NCBI RefSeq assembly: GCF_002531725.1
Contig: NZ_NWSQ01000015.1
Span: 62,001-126,000, forward strand
From: Rhizobium sp. L43
GTDB lineage: Bacteria > Pseudomonadota > Alphaproteobacteria > Rhizobiales > Rhizobiaceae
Direction: 5' to 3'
Length of the DNA stretch: 64,000 nt
Position numbers and translations under genes: made by a program. The notes beneath the pieces were generated by a model, which was given only the letters and a program-made list of their open reading frames with translations, did no database searches and was not told the DNA's origin. This document shows, one piece after another, positions 60,585 to 64,000 of the stretch (positions are counted from its first letter, which is position 1; each line of letters starts with the position of its first letter).

Positions 60585-62165
60585 TTAGGCATTAAGCCAC
60601 ACACGGCTGCCGATGTAGCCGTTGGACATATCGTTGCCGATATCGTCGACATATCCCTTCAGCGTTTTCGAAGAGGCCATGATATAGTCGTTGAAGACGG
60701 GCAAGATCAGACCGCCATCGTCTCGCACCATCAGCGCCAATTGCCGATAAAGCACTTTTCGCTTGGCCTCATCAAGTTCAGACCTTGCTTGCAGAACGAA
60801 TTTGTCGAAGTCAGCGCGCTTGAAACGCGTGTCGTTCCATTCTGCGGTCGACAGGTAGGAGGTGGAATAGCGCGAATCCTGAGTCGGACGGCCGCCCCAG
60901 AACGAGGCGCAGAAGGGCTGCTTGTTCCAGACATTGGTCCAGTAGCCGTCTTCCGGTTCGCGCTTGACGTCGATCGTGATGCCGGCCTTGCGCGCGCTTT
61001 GCTGGAACAGGATCGCCGCATCCACGGCGCCCGGAAAGGCCGCGTCTGATGTGAGCAGCTGAATGGAGCGGTCGAGACCCGATTTTTTGAAGTGGAAGGC
61101 GGCCTTGTCCGGATCATAAGGGCGCTGCTCGATATCGGTCGGGGCGAGGGCGTAGTTGGAATTGACCGGATAGTCGTTGCCGATCGTTCCGTAGCCGCCC
61201 AGAACCTTGTCGAGGATCGCCTGACGATCGATGGCATATTTCAGCGCAAGCCGAAGATCGGCGTTCTCGAAGGGAGCGGTGTCGCAATGCGTCAGGAAAC
61301 AATAGAAGCCCTTGCCGGCATTCCGGAGGATGTCGACGGTCGGTGCTCGCTGCAGCATCGGGACGGTCTTGGGGTCGACGTTGTTGACAAAATGGACCTG
61401 GCCGGAGGCAAGTGCGGCAATGCGGGCGGTGTTGTCGTTGATGACGAGGATTTCGACGCTGTCGACAAAGCCGCGGTCGGAGCGCCAATCCTTCGGGTTT
61501 TTCTCGAAGGCTGCGCGAACGCCCGGTTCGAAGCTTTTCAGAATGTAAGGACCTGTCCCGATGGCCGCCGCAGGCTTGTCGACGCCGCCCTTCGCCTGGA
61601 TGATCAGGTGGTAGTCGGTCAAAAGCAAAGGCAGGTCCGCATTGCCTTCCGAAAGCGTCAGGATAAGATCGCCCGCTTTTTCTTCGATACCGGTGATCGA
61701 GGCCATGAGCCCTAGAGCACCCGACTGCGAATTCTTGTCCGCATGTCGCTTCAGTGTCGCGACGATGTCCGCGACGGTCATCTTGCTGCCGTCGTGAAAC
61801 TGCACGTCGTTCCTGATCTTGAAAGTCCAGACGGATGCGTCCGCTGATGGCGTCCAGGAAGTCGCCAGCGACGGCAAGGGCGCACCGGTCTTGGGGTCGG
61901 ATTCGACAAGTGTGTCGCCCCAGAGACGGCCAATGACGAACAACACGGAGGCGCTATAGGTCGCAGGGTCGAGCGCATCACTGGTGGCGCCGCCCTTGAG
62001 GCCGAGTTTCAGATGACCACCGCGTTTCGCTTCCTGCGCGTGGGCATCGCGCGGCACCAGCAGGCCGGAGGTGAGAGCAGGCAAAGCGCCCAGCGCGACG
62101 GCACCGCCCAGGAAGTGACGGCGGCCGATACTCAGAGGCGAAGATTGATCCTTTTCACGTGTCAT
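60585..62165 (-). CDS. Peptide/nickel-type ABC transporter substrate-binding protein (Tat-exported)
   Basis: Family 5 extracellular binding protein of 526 residues. It has a twin-arginine signal, GRRHFLGGAVALGALPALTSG, ending AHA. NDVQFHDGSKMTVADIVATLKRH (key FHDGSKMT) and KYAIDRQAILDKVLGGYG are DppA/OppA hallmarks. The start ATG at 62165 follows AAGGGAAC, which is complemented upstream at 62193-62200. It lies with a CocE hydrolase gene downstream; the ATPase of a similar importer is encoded at 63133 on the same strand. Confidence 0.9.
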   Translation of the reverse strand: MTREKDQSSPLSIGRRHFLGGAVALGALPALTSGLLVPRDAHAQEAKRGGHLKLGLKGGATSDALDPATYSASVLFVIGRLWGDTLVESDPKTGAPLPSLATSWTPSADASVWTFKIRNDVQFHDGSKMTVADIVATLKRHADKNSQSGALGLMASITGIEEKAGDLILTLSEGNADLPLLLTDYHLIIQAKGGVDKPAAAIGTGPYILKSFEPGVRAAFEKNPKDWRSDRGFVDSVEILVINDNTARIAALASGQVHFVNNVDPKTVPMLQRAPTVDILRNAGKGFYCFLTHCDTAPFENADLRLALKYAIDRQAILDKVLGGYGTIGNDYPVNSNYALAPTDIEQRPYDPDKAAFHFKKSGLDRSIQLLTSDAAFPGAVDAAILFQQSARKAGITIDVKREPEDGYWTNVWNKQPFCASFWGGRPTQDSRYSTSYLSTAEWNDTRFKRADFDKFVLQARSELDEAKRKVLYRQLALMVRDDGGLILPVFNDYIMASSKTLKGYVDDIGNDMSNGYIGSRVWLNA

Positions 62166-62169
62166 TGCA

Positions 62170-62200
62170 GTTCCCTTTTTCAATTTTACTAGAAGGGAAC
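62170..62200 (-). promoter_or_regulatory. Inverted repeat covering the ribosome site of the peptide-binding-protein gene
   Basis: GTTCCCTT (62170-62177) and AAGGGAAC (62193-62200) are exact complements 15 bases apart. On the minus strand the downstream arm is the AAGGGAAC ribosome site itself, so pairing could hide it, or the repeat may be an operator for the divergent regulator at 62288. Confidence 0.45.
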
Positions 62201-62287
62201 GTAGAGGTCAGGCTGCTCCACGCAATTTCGCGACTTGACGCATCTTTAAGCGAGTTTACGCTACTAACATTTAAGACGGAGCCGCCG

Positions 62288-63073
62288 ATGCGTCACCTGG
62301 TCGAGAACCTCAAGATTGCCTGTGCCACGCAGCGTTCCATTTCGCATCTGTGCCGCGCGATCGATATCAATCGGCAGCAATTCAATCGATATATCAACGG
62401 CCAGACGAGCCCGTCTGCCCATAATCTCGCGCGCATAGCCAAGTATTTCGATCTCGACGCAGCCGACTTTGGTCTCGCTCCCAGGCTCTTTCGCGAGCGG
62501 CTTCGCAAACCGACTCTGGACCTCAATCAAAGTTCCGAACTGTTAAAGGCGTTCCCAGGAGATCTGACCGCGCTCCGGCGCCATATCGGCTATTTCCAAA
62601 CCTATCATCGTTCACCGTCCTGGCCGGGAATGGTTGTCTGTTCTTGCAGCCGCATTTTGGAGAAGGGTGGGCTTGCGCATGTCAAATCAATGGAGCGTCT
62701 GCGGGACCCCGGAAACGGCATCCAGCAGTTTTCGAAATATGTCGGCCTTGCTGCCTTCTATCGAAACCGGATTTTCATTACGGAGCGGGTGGTCGGCTCG
62801 AATCCGATACTGTCACAGACGATCCTCCTGCCATTCGACGAGTACCAGCGCGTCTATCTGCGCGGGACGACAATGGGAGTTTCCTGGCGAAGGGAAAATC
62901 TCCCCTATGCGTCGCGGATGATCTGGCGGCATGTCGGCGCCGAGCCCGACCTGCGCGAGCTTCTGTCGCGCTGCGGACCACTGCCGCTGTCTTCACGCCA
63001 GCTGCCACCGACGGTGCGCTCGTTCCTCGCAGATCCATCCGCGGAAGTATATGCCGTGCCGGCAGAGTATTGA
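62288..63073 (+). CDS. XRE-type helix-turn-helix regulator with an unidentified C-terminal domain
   Basis: A 261-residue protein. Residues about 1-60 form a Cro/C1-type helix-turn-helix (RSISHLCRAIDINRQQFNRYI, NLARIAKYFDLDAADFGL). The remaining 190 residues (for example RHIGYFQTYHRSPSWPGMVVCS, YVGLAAFYRNRIFITERVVG) match no domain I recognise. I start at the ATG at 62288, with GGAG upstream; the frame is open to 62159. It is divergent from the peptide-binding-protein gene and probably its regulator. Confidence 0.75.
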   Translation: MRHLVENLKIACATQRSISHLCRAIDINRQQFNRYINGQTSPSAHNLARIAKYFDLDAADFGLAPRLFRERLRKPTLDLNQSSELLKAFPGDLTALRRHIGYFQTYHRSPSWPGMVVCSCSRILEKGGLAHVKSMERLRDPGNGIQQFSKYVGLAAFYRNRIFITERVVGSNPILSQTILLPFDEYQRVYLRGTTMGVSWRRENLPYASRMIWRHVGAEPDLRELLSRCGPLPLSSRQLPPTVRSFLADPSAEVYAVPAEY

Positions 63074-63132
63074 AGACACCGATTTGCGACTAAGCCATCA
63101 GATCCGGATGACTGCCGGAAGATTTGGAGCCT

Positions 63133-64000
63133 TCAATTTCCAGCGCTTGCCATCTTCCGCGTCGTCAGTACCCGCTCCAGCCAGCCGATCTCCATCTCGG
63201 GCACGGATTTCAGCAGCAGGTCGGTGTAATCGTCGAAGGGCGGCGATAGCGCTTGGGATTTGGGACCGAAGCGGACGAGCTTGCCGCGATGCATCACCGC
63301 GACGCTGTCGGCGATGGCGCGCACGATAGCGATGTCATGGGTGATGAAGACGTAGGAGAGCTGTTCCTCTTCCTGCAGCTTCAGCAGCAGTTTCAGAATG
63401 CCTTCGGCAACCAGCGGATCGAGCGCCGAGGTCGGCTCGTCGCAGAGGATGAGTTCGGGCTTGGCGGCAAGCGCCCTCGCAATCGCTACGCGCTGCTTCT
63501 GGCCACCTGATAGTTCGGCCGGGTAGCGATCGACAAAGCCCTTGCCCATTTCGATCTGGTCGAGCAGTTCCTTTACCCTTGCGGTCTTCTCAGCGCCTCT
63601 CAGGCCATAATAGAAGGTCAGCGGGCGGCCAATGATGTCGCGGACCGTCTGCCGCGGGTTCATCGCCGTATCGGCCATCTGATAGATCAGCTGGATACGC
63701 CTCAAATCGTCATTCGGCCGGCTCTTGAGGCCTGGCATCAGCGGCTTTCCATCAAAGACGATGCGCCCGCTGCTCGGCGGCAACAGGCCGGTAATAACGC
63801 GCGCCAAGGTCGATTTGCCCGAGCCGGATTCGCCGACGACGGCGAGGGTCTGGCCCTTCGGCACATGCAGCGAGACATCGTGGAGCACTTTGAAGCCGTT
63901 GGAATATTCGGCGCTGACATTCTCCACCTTGAGAAGTGCCGTGGACTGGTCGGCCGCTTCCTCGCGGTAGGCCTGCCTGACATTGACGAGGGCGCGCGTA
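63133..64000 (-). CDS. Peptide ABC transporter ATP-binding protein, C-terminal part (5'-truncated by the window)
   Basis: The frame runs from the right window edge to the stop at 63133. It encodes one full ABC domain of the oligopeptide type: Walker A GESGSGKST, Q-loop LIYQMADTAMNPRQ, signature LSGGQKQRV, Walker B LILCDEPTSALD, switch H in FITHDIA. Reading 24 codons upstream of the GTG at 63927 gives TRALVNVRQAYREEAADQST without a start, so this is probably the second half of a fused two-domain DppD-DppF-like protein. Confidence 0.85.
   Translation of the reverse strand, partial: TRALVNVRQAYREEAADQSTALLKVENVSAEYSNGFKVLHDVSLHVPKGQTLAVVGESGSGKSTLARVITGLLPPSSGRIVFDGKPLMPGLKSRPNDDLRRIQLIYQMADTAMNPRQTVRDIIGRPLTFYYGLRGAEKTARVKELLDQIEMGKGFVDRYPAELSGGQKQRVAIARALAAKPELILCDEPTSALDPLVAEGILKLLLKLQEEEQLSYVFITHDIAIVRAIADSVAVMHRGKLVRFGPKSQALSPPFDDYTDLLLKSVPEMEIGWLERVLTTRKMASAGN

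Overview
The window looks like a piece of a fast-growing Rhizobium genome (R. leguminosarum/R. etli type). It is GC-rich and packed with ABC importers, each beside its own catabolic genes and local regulator. It carries a monocarboxylate permease with its two-component system (mctSRP, described in R. leguminosarum) and an iron-type TGA-N9-TCA box. I assigned the organism from gene content and style only; there is no rRNA or tRNA in the window.

Layout. (1) 1-10302: an inositol-type locus. A LacI regulator faces a sugar ABC importer, an IolH-like protein, a Gfo/Idh/MocA dehydrogenase, a second TIM-barrel protein, IolC fused to an aldolase domain, and IolD. No iolB or iolA is in view. (2) 10413-20805: a catabolic locus whose substrate I cannot name. 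An IclR regulator is divergent from a ribose-type ABC importer followed by an amidohydrolase, a D-serine-dehydratase-like PLP enzyme, a RidA protein and an AstE/AspA-type zinc deacylase. A GH-like protein of unknown function is encoded convergently, and the same 18-bp palindrome precedes it and the importer. (3) 21141-25160: a flavin monooxygenase with an SsuABC/TauABC-like importer, probably for organosulfur compounds. (4) 25249-27699: a CLC chloride channel with CBS domains and a MarR regulator, with a perfect palindrome between them. (5) 27724-30747: an iron-complex importer with a RirA-type box. (6) 30926-35575: a polar amino-acid importer, a homocysteine methyltransferase and a divergent Lrp regulator, suggesting S-methylmethionine use.

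(7) 35674-41682: mctS, mctR, a DUF3311 protein, mctP and a convergent chemoreceptor. (8) 42228-43298: an orphan SsuD-like monooxygenase. (9) 43679-54446: an aldonate (idonate/gluconate-like) regulon with an ABC importer, a small ferredoxin-fold protein, a beta-hydroxyacid dehydrogenase, gluconokinase, gluconate-5-dehydrogenase, a D-2-hydroxyacid dehydrogenase, an L-idonate-5-dehydrogenase-like enzyme, a LacI regulator and a lactonase. Three strong copies and one weaker copy of ATGTTATCGATAACAT tie it together. (10) 54509-57150: an ECF sigma factor translationally coupled to a membrane VWA protein. (11) 57429-58556: an HSL-family esterase whose stop codon lies in one arm of a 220-bp inverted-repeat element. 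(12) 58560-64000: a CocE-type hydrolase, a Tat-exported peptide-binding protein, an unusual XRE-type regulator and the end of a peptide ABC ATPase.

The most distinctive parts are the IclR-controlled locus (2), the operator-defined aldonate regulon (9), the sigma/VWA pair (10), and the leader region of mctP. Most gene functions below are family-level assignments from motifs and context; substrates are inferred.
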